Assembly (NCBI RefSeq): GCF_017309955.1
Contig: NZ_CP021247.1
Coordinates: 186,001-250,000 of the forward strand
Source of the DNA: Novosphingobium sp. KA1
GTDB lineage: Bacteria; Pseudomonadota; Alphaproteobacteria; Sphingomonadales; Sphingomonadaceae
Reading direction: 5' to 3'
Length of the DNA: 64,000 nt
The notes below the pieces were generated by a model, which did not search any database, was not told the origin of the DNA, and saw only the letters and a program-made list of their open reading frames with translations. Of the stretch, positions 1-10,156 are shown piece after piece. Both the position numbers and the translations under genes were made by a program. Every line of letters starts with the position of its first letter. The stretch's first letter is position 1.

Positions 1-1453
1 TGAGTTCATCGGTGCGGAACACGGCGGCGTGGGCCGACATGGTGCGCTGCATCTCGGTGCGGACTTCGGCCGTCGGCGTGCTGCCGTTGGCGTTGCGGAA
101 GTGGTCGAGGCGGGTCAGCGCGAGGTCGGCCGAATCCTTCGGCAGTTCCTGCTGCGCCGCGCCCGGCTTGACGATTTCCTTGAGGCGGTGGCCGGTGGCA
201 CGGCCAAACACCACGAGGTCGATCAGCGAGTTCGAGCCCAGGCGGTTGGCGCCGTGGACCGAGACGCAGGCCGCCTCGCCCACCGCGAACAGGCCGGGGA
301 CGACCGTGTCCGGGTTGCCGTCGGCACCGATGGTGACGACTTCGCCGTGGTAGTTACAGGGAATGCCGCCCATGTTGTAGTGAACCGTGGGAACCACAGG
401 AAGCGGCTGGCGGGTGAGGTCGACGCCCGCGAAGATCTTGCCGCTCTCGGTGATGCCCGGCAGACGCTCGCCCAGCACCTTGGGATCGATGTGATCGAGG
501 TGCAGGTAGATGTGGTCCTTGTGCGGGCCGACGCCGCGGCCTTCGCGGATTTCCAGCGCCATCGAGCGCGAGACGACGTCGCGCGAGGCGAGGTCCTTCG
601 CGGAAGGCGCGTAACGCTCCATGAAGCGCTCGCCTTCGGAGTTGGTGAGGTAGCCGCCCTCGCCGCGCGCGCCTTCGGTGATCAGCACGCCCGCGCCGTA
701 GATGCCGGTGGGGTGGAACTGCACGAATTCCATGTCCTGCAGGGGCAGGCCGGCGCGCAGGACCATGCCGCCGCCGTCGCCGGTGCAGGTATGGGCCGAA
801 GTGGCGGTGAAGTAGCTGCGGCCATAGCCGCCGGTCGCCAGCACCACGGCCTGCGCGCGGAAGCGGTGGATCGACCCGTCATCCATGCACAGCGCGATCA
901 CGCCGACGCACTTGCCGCCGTCCATGATGAGGTCGATGGCGAAGTATTCGATGAAGAAGTCCGCGTCGTACTTCAGCGACTGCTGATAGAGCGCGTGCAG
1001 CATGGCGTGGCCGGTACGGTCCGCCGCGGCGCAAGTGCGCTGCACCGGCGGGCCTTCGCCCATGTTCTGCATGTGGCCGCCGAACGGGCGCTGGTAGATC
1101 GTGCCGTCGGCATTGCGGCTGAAGGGCACGCCGGCGTGCTCCAGTTCATAGACCGCGGCCGGGGCTTCGCGCACCATGTATTCGATGGCGTCCTGGTCGC
1201 CCAGCCAGTCCGACCCCTTGACGGTGTCGTACATGTGCCAGGTCCAGTGGTCCGGCGTGTTGTTGCAGAGCGAGGCGGCGATGCCGCCCTGTGCCGCCAC
1301 GGTGTGCGAGCGGGTCGGGAAGACCTTGGTGATGCACGCGGTCTTCAGGCCGGCTTCGGCCGAGCCCATGGTGGCGCGCAGACCCGAGCCACCGGCGCCG
1401 ACAACGACGGTGTCATAGGTATGGTCGATGATCTTGTAGGCAGGCGCGGACAT
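1..1453 (-). CDS. sdhA: Succinate dehydrogenase flavoprotein subunit (partial, C-terminus outside window)
   Basis: This is the catalytic FAD subunit of complex II, which oxidises succinate to fumarate in the TCA cycle. Translating the minus strand from the ATG at 1453 gives a dinucleotide-binding GAGGSG at residues 19-24. His50, in a [11 protein letters not shown] context, is the usual covalent FAD attachment site. The frame stays open to base 1, so about 484 of roughly 600 residues are present and the C-terminus lies outside the window. The start overlaps the sdhD stop by one base (TGATG), so translation is probably coupled in an sdhC-sdhD-sdhA operon. sdhB would be expected further downstream, outside the window. 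Confidence 0.96.
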   Translation of the reverse strand, partial: MSAPAYKIIDHTYDTVVVGAGGSGLRATMGSAEAGLKTACITKVFPTRSHTVAAQGGIAASLCNNTPDHWTWHMYDTVKGSDWLGDQDAIEYMVREAPAAVYELEHAGVPFSRNADGTIYQRPFGGHMQNMGEGPPVQRTCAAADRTGHAMLHALYQQSLKYDADFFIEYFAIDLIMDGGKCVGVIALCMDDGSIHRFRAQAVVLATGGYGRSYFTATSAHTCTGDGGGMVLRAGLPLQDMEFVQFHPTGIYGAGVLITEGARGEGGYLTNSEGERFMERYAPSAKDLASRDVVSRSMALEIREGRGVGPHKDHIYLHLDHIDPKVLGERLPGITESGKIFAGVDLTRQPLPVVPTVHYNMGGIPCNYHGEVVTIGADGNPDTVVPGLFAVGEAACVSVHGANRLGSNSLIDLVVFGRATGHRLKEIVKPGAAQQELPKDSADLALTRLDHFRNANGSTPTAEVRTEMQRTMSAHAAVFRTDEL

Positions 1454-1839
1454 CAGGCGTGTGCTCCCAGCGCGAGGCGGATGACGCAGAAGACGCCGAA
1501 GGCGATGCCACCGCAGGCGGCAAGGTTCAGCGCCGCGATGCAGGCGAACTTGTTGGCGTGCTCATGCACATAGTCCTCGACGAGGACCTGCAGGCCGAGG
1601 CGCGCGTGCCAGAACGTGGTGACGACCAGCAGGATCATCGCCACGGCCGGGATCGGACGGGCCAGCCATTCGACGACCGACGCATAAGTCAGGTCCGGCA
1701 GCATCACGAAGGAGGCGGCGAGGAAAAGGCCGGTCAGCAGGTTGCCGATGGCGGTGAAGCGCTGCAGCAGCCAGTGATGAACGCCGGTCTTGGCCGAGCC
1801 GAGGCCGCGCACGCGGCCGATGGAAGTTCCGTTACCCAT
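1453..1839 (-). CDS. sdhD: Succinate dehydrogenase hydrophobic membrane anchor
   Basis: This 128-residue membrane protein has three hydrophobic segments, at about residues 27-48, 60-80 and 98-122. Its position between sdhC and sdhA, its size and its topology fit SdhD, the cytochrome b556 anchor that with SdhC forms the quinone site and ties SdhAB to the inner membrane. The N-terminal [16 protein letters not shown] segment resembles the conserved start of alphaproteobacterial SdhD, where the SxxGxxHWxxQR pattern is typical. The ATG at 1839 lies 12 bases after the sdhC stop, and the gene ends in a TGATG overlap with sdhA. Confidence 0.93.
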   Translation of the reverse strand: MGNGTSIGRVRGLGSAKTGVHHWLLQRFTAIGNLLTGLFLAASFVMLPDLTYASVVEWLARPIPAVAMILLVVTTFWHARLGLQVLVEDYVHEHANKFACIAALNLAACGGIAFGVFCVIRLALGAHA

Positions 1840-1851
1840 GTTTCCCGTCCC

Positions 1852-2247
1852 TCAGCGAAGCAGCAGGAGCGCCCAGAAGGCGGCAGTGACGACAACACCC
1901 ATGATCGGGGCGAGGATCGAGAAGGTCTTGTTGGCCTTCAGTTCGAAACCGGCGCCGATGTCGAGTACGAAGTGGCGCAGGCCGCTCATCATGTGGCTGA
2001 AGAACGCCCAGGAGATGCCCACGAGCACGACATAGCCGAGCGGCGAGGTCATGCACTTGGTGAGCAATGCGTAAGCTTCGGGTCCGCTGGCCAGTGCCCC
2101 GAGCCACCACAGCAGCAGGCCGAGGCCGGCAAACGCCATGCCATCGCCCGTCACGCGGTGCAAAATCGAGACGAACATGTGTGGGCCCCAACGCCAAATC
2201 TGGAGATGGGGCGAAAGCGGACGGTTCCTGGTGCCGTCTTTGGCCAT
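1852..2247 (-). CDS. sdhC: Succinate dehydrogenase cytochrome b556 subunit
   Basis: This 131-residue heme-binding membrane subunit of complex II has the family N-terminal pattern RPLSPHLQIW at residues 9-18, then SILHRVTG at 27-34, part of the quinone-site region. A later SGLRHFVLD carries the heme-ligand histidine. There are three membrane helices. The frame is open upstream to 2670, but the homologous part begins at MAKDGTRNRP, so I chose the ATG at 2247. It is the first gene of the sdh operon, and its promoter should lie in the 236-bp gap shared with the divergent beta-lactamase gene. Confidence 0.95.
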   Translation of the reverse strand: MAKDGTRNRPLSPHLQIWRWGPHMFVSILHRVTGDGMAFAGLGLLLWWLGALASGPEAYALLTKCMTSPLGYVVLVGISWAFFSHMMSGLRHFVLDIGAGFELKANKTFSILAPIMGVVVTAAFWALLLLR

Positions 2248-2483
2248 GGCTCTTTCGAATCCCTTTTGCCTTTGCAGCAGCGTCAAGCTGCCCCTGTCGA
2301 GAAGTCCCCTTAGACAAATCACGGCTTGGCGCAAGTTCCGCGAAGCACATCGCAGATGCATCGCACACAAGCGACTCGCCGCCCCGCCCATCAACGGCAC
2401 ATCGAGAACCGCAACCGCCCCGCCGCCAAGGCCAGCCCCGGCGCACTGGCCTTGGCGGCCCGCCCGGCCTAAAGCGCAGGTCG

Positions 2484-3443
2484 ATGAATCGCCTTCCCTT
2501 CCTTCTGCCCCCCGCGTTCCTGCTCGCGGCCTGTTCCTCCGCGCCCGGTACAGCCGCGCCTTCCGAACGCCCCGCCGAGACCGCTTCGGCGCGACTCGCA
2601 CGGCAGGCACTGGCGCCCGCCAGGCTCGTCGCGGCCTGCAAGGACCATGACGGCTGGGGCGATCCGGCACCGCCTGCGCAGCTATACGGCAATACCTATT
2701 ATGTCGGCACCTGCGGCATCAGCGCGATCCTCATCACCGGCGCAGCGGGCCACGTGCTGATCGACGGCGGCATTCCGGAAGCGGCGCCGCTGGTGCTCGC
2801 CAATATCAAGGCGGCGGGTTTCGATCCCAAGGACGTGCGCTGGATCCTCTCCAGCCATGAGCATTTCGACCATGCCGGTGCCCTCGCCGCTCTTAGCCGC
2901 GCAACCGGCGCGAAAGTGGCCGCCCTGCCCGCCGCCGCGCAGGTGCTGGAAAGCGGCAAGGCCGATCCCGCCGATCCGCAGTACGGCGGGCTCGACGCCT
3001 TCCCCGCCGTTCATGTCGACAAGCGCCTGACCGATGGCGAGAAACTGACGCTGGGCAACATCACCCTCACCGCCCGCGCCACCCTTGCCCATGCCGCCGG
3101 ATCGACCAGCTGGACCTGGCAATCGTGCGACGATCAGGGCAAGTGCCTGACCATCGCCTATGCCGACAGCGCCAGCGCGATCTCCGCCAAGGGCTACCGC
3201 TTCACCGATCACCCCGAGCGCATCGCCGCCGTCCGCCAGGGCTACACGCGAATCGCCGAACTTCCCTGCGACCTGCTGGTTACCCCGCATCCCGGCGCGA
3301 GCGACCTGTTCGCGCGCCTGGCGGACACCGCCCCGCTGGTCGATCCCACCGCCTGCCGCGCCTATGCGGCCGCCGCCACTACCCGCTTCGACCAGCGCCT
3401 TTCCCAAGAGGCCGGCTCGCAAGCGAAGGAGACCCGTTCGTGA
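2484..3443 (+). CDS. Subclass B3 metallo-beta-lactamase, predicted lipoprotein
   Basis: This 319-residue protein has the metallo-beta-lactamase fold. The zinc ligands of subclass B3 are present: HEHFDH at 125-130 (His116/His118/Asp120/His121 in standard numbering), His203 in AHAAGSTSW and His269 in TPHPGAS. The segment GNTYYVGTCGISAIL at about 69-83 is also typical of B3 enzymes. The N-terminus looks like a lipoprotein signal with lipobox LAAC and Cys17, so it may be anchored in the periplasm or outer membrane. Known B3 enzymes from environmental sphingomonads, such as MIM-1 of Novosphingobium pentaromativorans, hydrolyse carbapenems. Activity here is inferred from residues only. The ATG at 2484 precedes the signal peptide. 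The stop overlaps the prmA start (GTGA). Confidence 0.88.
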   Translation: MNRLPFLLPPAFLLAACSSAPGTAAPSERPAETASARLARQALAPARLVAACKDHDGWGDPAPPAQLYGNTYYVGTCGISAILITGAAGHVLIDGGIPEAAPLVLANIKAAGFDPKDVRWILSSHEHFDHAGALAALSRATGAKVAALPAAAQVLESGKADPADPQYGGLDAFPAVHVDKRLTDGEKLTLGNITLTARATLAHAAGSTSWTWQSCDDQGKCLTIAYADSASAISAKGYRFTDHPERIAAVRQGYTRIAELPCDLLVTPHPGASDLFARLADTAPLVDPTACRAYAAAATTRFDQRLSQEAGSQAKETRS

Positions 3444-4348
3444 GCTGGAAAATCACCGCCTTTGCCCCGCGCTCCGTCATCGAGGGGGCGCTGCTCGCCC
3501 ATGAGGACGCTTTCGACTGGGATCCCGACATCGTCATCTCCGGCAGCGAGATCGCCGAGGACAAGCCGGACGACTGGCAGCTCGAAGCCTGGCTCGCGCA
3601 CAAGCCGAAAAAGGCGGACAAGGACGCCCTCGCCGCGCTGTTCACCGGCGGCGCGCCGAAGTTCACCGTCGAGGAATTGCCCGAGACCGACTGGCTGGTC
3701 GCCAGCCAGGAAGGCCTCGAACCGATCCGCGCCGGGCGTTTCTACGTGCATACCCCTGAATATCCGGCGCTGAGCGCACCCGGCGTCACCGATTTCGTGA
3801 TCCCCGCCAGCCAGGCCTTCGGCACCGGCCAGCATGCGACCACCGCCGGTTGCCTCGAGATGCTGACCCACATGAAGGCGCAGGGCCTTGTCGTGCGCAA
3901 CCATGCGGACATCGGCACCGGCACCGGCCTGCTGGCCTTTGCGGCGATGACGCTCTGGCCCCGCGCGCTGGCCACCGCCAGCGACATCGACGCCGTCTGC
4001 GCCACCGTCGTCGCCGACAATGCCGAGGCCAACGGCGTGCCGCTCGGCGCGCGTCAGGGCGAACTGGCGATGACGATCGCCGACGGCATGGAGCACCCGC
4101 TGCTCGAAGCGCGCGGTCCTTACGACCTCATCATGGCCAACATCCTCGCCGGACCGCTGGTGAGCCTCGCCCCCCACTTCGCCAAGGCGCTGGCGCCGGG
4201 TGGCAGCCTCGTGCTGGCGGGCCTGCTGGAAACCCAGGAAGCCGCCGTGCGCGGCGCCTGCCGCCGCGCCGGCCTGCGGCTCGCCGCAAGGCTGGTGAAG
4301 GGCGACTGGTCGATCCTGTGGATGCGCGCGCGCCGCAAGCAGGCATGA
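3440..4348 (+). CDS. prmA: Ribosomal protein L11 methyltransferase
   Basis: PrmA trimethylates ribosomal protein L11 using S-adenosylmethionine. The 302-residue product has the family signature AFGTGQHATT at 126-135, the SAM-binding glycine loop DIGTGTG at about 157-163, and a later MANILAGPL that matches the substrate/cofactor loop of PrmA. The start is GTG at 3440, overlapping the beta-lactamase stop by four bases (GTGA). The two genes are therefore co-translated, which is an unusual partner for prmA. A palindrome-rich stretch follows the stop codon, but it is not a clear terminator. Confidence 0.95.
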   Translation: MSWKITAFAPRSVIEGALLAHEDAFDWDPDIVISGSEIAEDKPDDWQLEAWLAHKPKKADKDALAALFTGGAPKFTVEELPETDWLVASQEGLEPIRAGRFYVHTPEYPALSAPGVTDFVIPASQAFGTGQHATTAGCLEMLTHMKAQGLVVRNHADIGTGTGLLAFAAMTLWPRALATASDIDAVCATVVADNAEANGVPLGARQGELAMTIADGMEHPLLEARGPYDLIMANILAGPLVSLAPHFAKALAPGGSLVLAGLLETQEAAVRGACRRAGLRLAARLVKGDWSILWMRARRKQA

Positions 4349-4388
4349 ACCGGATCCCGCCGCGGGACGTGCTCGCGGCGGGCATCTT

Positions 4389-4664
4389 TCAGGCCCGATA
4401 AAGCTCCAGCCCCGGACCATGCGGCCCCAGCTTCATGGCCTCCATGAACTCGCCCGCGATCGGCGCATCGAAGGCAAAACCCACCCGGTCGCCCACCACC
4501 CAGCGCACCGTCCCGGTGACGCGGGCAAAGCCCGACATCGCCATGACCAGCCGCAGCCCCTTTTCCAGCAGACTGCTCTCGATCACGAGCTGACACCCTT
4601 CGGGCGAGATATGGCGGGCCAAGGCCGTGGCAAAAGGGGTAACCGCGTGGACTGCGGGCAACAC
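4389..4664 (-). CDS. Short PilZ-domain protein
   Basis: This 91-residue protein has the core of a PilZ domain: RHISPEGCQL at about 18-27 (the D/NxSxxG half of the c-di-GMP site, with Ser-Pro-Glu-Gly) and VRWVVGDRVGFAFD near residue 60. PilZ proteins bind cyclic di-GMP and control motility, adhesion or polysaccharide production. The RxxxR half of the binding site, normally at the N-terminus, is not evident, so c-di-GMP binding is uncertain. The start is GTG at 4664 with a good Shine-Dalgarno (GGGAGG) a few bases upstream. It is divergent from sciP. Confidence 0.72.
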   Translation of the reverse strand: MLPAVHAVTPFATALARHISPEGCQLVIESSLLEKGLRLVMAMSGFARVTGTVRWVVGDRVGFAFDAPIAGEFMEAMKLGPHGPGLELYRA

Positions 4665-4885
4665 CAGGACACCTCCCTCGTCGGTCTCGCGTTGATGACC
4701 GGATGACTAATTAACAAAGGTAAACGCGCTGTAAATAATTCGTCAACTTTTTCATGGCGGATTTCCGTACGTATTTCAACGCGGTATCGGATTTACCGAA
4801 AAACAAAATTAACCACATAAAACAAGACGGAATTAAGGATTCCAAACAAGAATTGAGCCTCAAGGGGGGCTGGTGACAACAGCTC

Positions 4886-5200
4886 ATGAGGCCAACTATG
4901 CTTCGTACCGAAATCGACCGCCCCGCGGTCGTCGTGGGACCCCTGGGTGAAGCTCTCGACCGCAAGGCCCTGCCGCCGCGCGATACCCGACGCTGGGTCG
5001 CGCGCCGCAAGGCCGAAGTCGTGGCTGCCGTCAATGGGGGCCTGTTGACGATCGCCGAGGCCTGCGACCGCTACGATCTCACGCTCGAGGAACTTGCCTC
5101 GTGGCAGCGCGCCGTCGAGCGCGAAGGAATGGCAGGGCTGCGCGCCACCCGCGTGCAGCACTACCGTCAGGTGCACGAACGCCAGTCCCGCTTCTCCTGA
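4886..5200 (+). CDS. sciP: SciP-type (DUF1153) cell-cycle regulator
   Basis: This 104-residue protein closely fits the DUF1153 family. SciP of Caulobacter belongs to it; that protein represses CtrA-activated promoters in G1 cells. The family core is clear: LPPRDTRRWVARRKAEVVAAV at about 30-50, an HTH-like LTIAEACDRYDLTLEELASWQRAV, then a basic tail. An alternative start is the ATG four codons in (4898). The upstream 220 bp are unusually AT-rich for this genome and contain two isolated TTAAC half-sites, at 4711-4715 and 4809-4813, but no full TTAA-N7-TTAAC CtrA box. cckA, at the other end of the window, acts in the same circuit. Confidence 0.88.
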   Translation: MRPTMLRTEIDRPAVVVGPLGEALDRKALPPRDTRRWVARRKAEVVAAVNGGLLTIAEACDRYDLTLEELASWQRAVEREGMAGLRATRVQHYRQVHERQSRFS

Positions 5201-5306
5201 ACGGGCCGGTGCTGCGGCACCATAGCGCCGGGCGAGACGGGGTGTGTCCCTTCCGGCGCTGACCAATGGGCCCGGTCCGAGAACCGGCGGCTGAAACTGC
5301 GACCCC

Positions 5307-7589
<2,283 letters not shown>

Positions 7590-7715
7590 TTACAACCTAG
7601 GTAGATATTCCCGGAAAAACACGGGTATACCCCCCGTTGCGGCGCTTCGCTCCCCCTGCTCATTCTGCCTGCCGGTGCCAGGCGGTAAACTCAGGGAGGA
7701 GGCGCAAGCCGGTCG

Positions 7716-8492
7716 ATGCGAAGGCAGATATTATCCCGAGGCCGGCCACCGGGGCGTCTCGCCGCGCTGGGTGCAGCCCTCGCCACCTTTGCCTGCGCGT
7801 GCCCGGCACTCGCCCAGGAGCAGGAATCGCAACAGCAGGAAGCGCAGGACGACCGGCCCGCCCCTTCGCCGGAGGCCGAGAAGGCCGCCGAGGATCCCAC
7901 CAAGATCGCCACCAAGCTGGGTGTCGCCTATGCGGACGAGCTTTCCATGTCCGGCTCGATGGCGATCGGCCCCAAGCTGAAATTCAATGCAAGGATCGCC
8001 AGGTCGGGCCAATGGTCGCTCGGCGCATCCTATCTCCTGCCGGTTGCCATCGTCACCTTCACGGCCGGCAGGAGCGAGCTCGACACCGGGGTCAAGCAGA
8101 CCCGCTATTCGCTCGGCGGCTTCGTCCCGCTCAGCCAGCTCGGCCTGAAAACCGGCAAGTGGCTGGTGTTTGTCCCGTTCGGCTATACTTACACCAATAG
8201 CCGGCAAGGCGCGGTGACCGACCTCGACCAGCAGGACGGCATTCCCATGACGATGAGCAGCAGCAGCGGTTATCTCGGGCTGTTCACGATCCGGCCGCTG
8301 ACCCCGCGCCTGACCCTGATGGCCGGCGCCAACTATACCCGCGGCACGCACGACTATTCGGGCGTCGCGGCAGGCGGCGGCCTGTCCTACCACCTGACCA
8401 AACAGGACACGGTGGCACTGCGCGGCAGCTACGTGAACAACAGCTTCGGCACCAGGAAACGCATCGGCATTTCCTATCAGCACGAATTCTAG
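7716..8492 (+). CDS. Putative outer-membrane beta-barrel protein
   Basis: I do not recognise a named family. The 258-residue product has an N-terminal signal peptide ending at about residue 33 (ACPALAQ) and a Gln/Glu-rich linker. The rest shows alternating amphipathic segments rich in aromatic and small residues, and it ends in phenylalanine (QHEF), a common signature of barrels inserted by BamA. An AGGGAGGAGGC-like purine run lies 12-20 bases before the ATG at 7716. A porin or small-barrel role is inferred only from these features. Confidence 0.7.
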   Translation: MRRQILSRGRPPGRLAALGAALATFACACPALAQEQESQQQEAQDDRPAPSPEAEKAAEDPTKIATKLGVAYADELSMSGSMAIGPKLKFNARIARSGQWSLGASYLLPVAIVTFTAGRSELDTGVKQTRYSLGGFVPLSQLGLKTGKWLVFVPFGYTYTNSRQGAVTDLDQQDGIPMTMSSSSGYLGLFTIRPLTPRLTLMAGANYTRGTHDYSGVAAGGGLSYHLTKQDTVALRGSYVNNSFGTRKRIGISYQHEF

Positions 8493-8624
8493 GCGGAACT
8501 CATCGCCGCAGCAGCACGTCCTGTCGCTTGAATGCCCGTACAACGCTTTGTTCATCCTGCGTTGAACCGCAGGCTGGAAAGAGCGCCTCCAGGTCGCAAC
8601 AGACAAGCCACATGGAGGACACAA

Positions 8625-8966
8625 ATGCGTAAAGCACTGATCGCAGCCACTCTCGCCACCCTCACGGTTTCCACCGGCCTGCTGACCGAAGCCGCCGAAG
8701 CCCATGGACGCGGTCGTGGTCGTGGCCCGGAATATCACCACACCGACAACGGTATCCGCTACTGGCGCGGCAATGACGGCCGTTACCGCTGCCGCAAGTC
8801 GAACGGCACCACCGGCCTGCTGGTCGGCGGCGTGGCCGGCGCACTGGTTGGCCGCGCCATCGACACCCGCGGCGACCGCGCCACCGGCACGATCCTGGGC
8901 GCCGGCGCCGGCGCCCTGCTCGGCCGCGAGGTCGACCGCAACAACAGCCGCCCGCGCTGCCGCTGA
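8625..8966 (+). CDS. Glycine-zipper 2TM domain protein, secreted
   Basis: This 113-residue protein has a signal peptide (cleavage near EAAEAHG) and a His/Arg/Gly-rich stretch. Its C-terminal glycine zipper, about residues 62-100, contains GLLVGGVAGALVGRAID and TILGAGAGALLGREVD. Such zippers are found in small outer-membrane-associated proteins of the SlyB/17-kDa type, but there is no lipobox here. The ATG at 8625 follows a GGAGG at 8614-8618 with good spacing. A strong terminator follows at 8991. A near-match to an SOS box (GTTC-N7-GTTG) lies upstream at 8549 but has one mismatch. Confidence 0.75.
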   Translation: MRKALIAATLATLTVSTGLLTEAAEAHGRGRGRGPEYHHTDNGIRYWRGNDGRYRCRKSNGTTGLLVGGVAGALVGRAIDTRGDRATGTILGAGAGALLGREVDRNNSRPRCR

Positions 8967-8990
8967 TCGCGGCCGGCATGGCCGGACACA

Positions 8991-9025
8991 AAAAGGCGCG
9001 CCGCTGCATGCGGCGCGCCTTTTTT
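8991..9025 (+). terminator. Rho-independent terminator
   Basis: A perfect 10-bp GC stem (8995-9004 with 9010-9019) and a five-base loop are preceded by A's and followed by a run of six T's. It sits about 30 bases after the stop of the glycine-zipper gene. Confidence 0.9.
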
Positions 9026-9308
9026 CTTGCCGGGGGCCGCCATGCCGGACAGCGGCGCCCCGTGCGCCCCTCCCCACCCCAGCTCAGGCCTCCCACGCCG
9101 CCAGCCAATCTATCCGTCTGTGCATAGGGGCCTTTCCTAAGCCGCCCGACTATGCTCCTATGCCGGCAATGGTCGCGCGAAGCCCCCTCCCCCCCATGCT
9201 CCGGCAATCGCCCCTCCAGCGCCGTCCCGCCCGGGCCGATCGAGGGGAAGAAATTTCCCCTGAACCGTGTCAACTGTGTCAACCGCAAGGTGACAGGTGA
9301 GCGCAGGC
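9026..9308. other. Intergenic stretch with hairpin and 21-bp repeat
   Basis: I see no gene between the terminator and the SDR gene. The stretch holds a small palindrome (AGGGGAA/TTCCCCT at 9243-9261) and then two tandem copies of TGTGTCAAC at 9267-9285. The latter form a 21-bp sequence that recurs, inverted, at 13559-13579. Confidence 0.6.
9265..9285 (+). repeat. 21-bp dispersed repeat, copy 1 (tandem TGTGTCAAC)
   Basis: The 21 bases consist of two TGTGTCAAC-like 9-mers in tandem, flanked by CC and CG. The identical 21 bases occur in inverted orientation at 13559-13579. One reading frame of each copy gives Val-Asn-Cys-Val-Asn-Arg, which might be mistaken for a protein tail. The function is unknown. 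Confidence 0.7.
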
Positions 9309-10064
9309 ATGAGCGAACGGCCAACCATGCTCGTCACCGGCGGGGCCAAGCGGATCGGCGCGGCGATCGCCCGTGCCTATGGCGCTGCGGGCTGGCACGT
9401 GGTGATCCACTATGGCCGCTCGCGCGCGCAGGCCGAGGACCTCGCCGCCGAACTGCCCAGCGCCGAGATCGTCAGCTGCGAGCTGGATGACTGGGGCGCG
9501 CCCCTGGCCATGGTCGCGAAGCTGGCTGAGCGACTGGCGGACTGGCGCGTGCTGGTGAACTGCGCCGGGATGTTCGACCTCGACACCGCGCAAAAACTCG
9601 ATCCCGCGACGTACGAAAAGGCGATGCGAGTGAATGCCGCCACCCCGGTACGGCTGGCGCAGGCCTTCCTCGCCCAGTCACGCAGCCCGCATGGCCGCCG
9701 GGTGATCCACGTCACCGACCAGAAGCTGCTCAATCCCAATCCGGACTTCTTCTCCTACACGATGAGCAAGCACGCCCTTGCCGCGACGGTGCCGATGCTC
9801 TCGATGGCGCGGGAGCGCGAGGAAGACCGGATCTACGCCCTTGCGCCGGGCGCCATCCTCGCCAGCCACGACCAGAGCGAGGCCGAAACCGAAATTTCGC
9901 ACCGCATGAACCTGCTCCACCGCAAGACCACTCCGGAAGATGTCGCCGAAGCCGCGCTGTTCCTGGGCAGCGGCTGGCTGGCGAGCGGGGAGACGCTATT
10001 TGTAGATTCAGGCCAGCACCTCCTCGCGCAGCCGCGCGACGTCCTGTTTCTCGCCCGGCAGTAG
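9309..10064 (+). CDS. SDR family oxidoreductase of the pteridine reductase (FolM/PTR1) type
   Basis: This 251-residue short-chain dehydrogenase has a Rossmann nucleotide loop TGGAKRIG at 10-17. The arginine in TGxxxRxG, replacing the usual glycine, together with the following HYGRSRAQAE, is the signature of pteridine reductases and FolM-type dihydromonapterin/dihydrofolate reductases, which use NADPH. The catalytic YxxxK is present as SYTMSKHA. The C-terminus has the normal SDR VDSGQH segment. Reduction of a pterin or folate cofactor is therefore more likely than a generic SDR role, but the substrate is inferred. I chose the ATG at 9309; a GTG four codons earlier is possible. Confidence 0.82.
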   Translation: MSERPTMLVTGGAKRIGAAIARAYGAAGWHVVIHYGRSRAQAEDLAAELPSAEIVSCELDDWGAPLAMVAKLAERLADWRVLVNCAGMFDLDTAQKLDPATYEKAMRVNAATPVRLAQAFLAQSRSPHGRRVIHVTDQKLLNPNPDFFSYTMSKHALAATVPMLSMAREREEDRIYALAPGAILASHDQSEAETEISHRMNLLHRKTTPEDVAEAALFLGSGWLASGETLFVDSGQHLLAQPRDVLFLARQ

Positions 10065-10156
10065 GGAGAGAAGCTGCCGGATTTCTCGCCTTCGCTTGCG
10101 ACCTTCGCACGTGAAACCCTCTTGTTCCGGGCCTCCGCGCCCTTCACAAACGGCTG

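Noticed and set aside
29..2313. Long plus-strand frames opposite sdhA and sdhCD
   Set aside because: They are antisense shadows in a high-GC region. The minus-strand frames have clear Sdh motifs.
4700..4885. CtrA box upstream of sciP
   Set aside because: Only isolated TTAAC half-sites are seen. No TTAA-N7-TTAAC arrangement exists.
8549..8563. SOS box before the glycine-zipper gene
   Set aside because: GTTC-N7-GTTG has one mismatch in an essential base, and the gene has no link to DNA damage.
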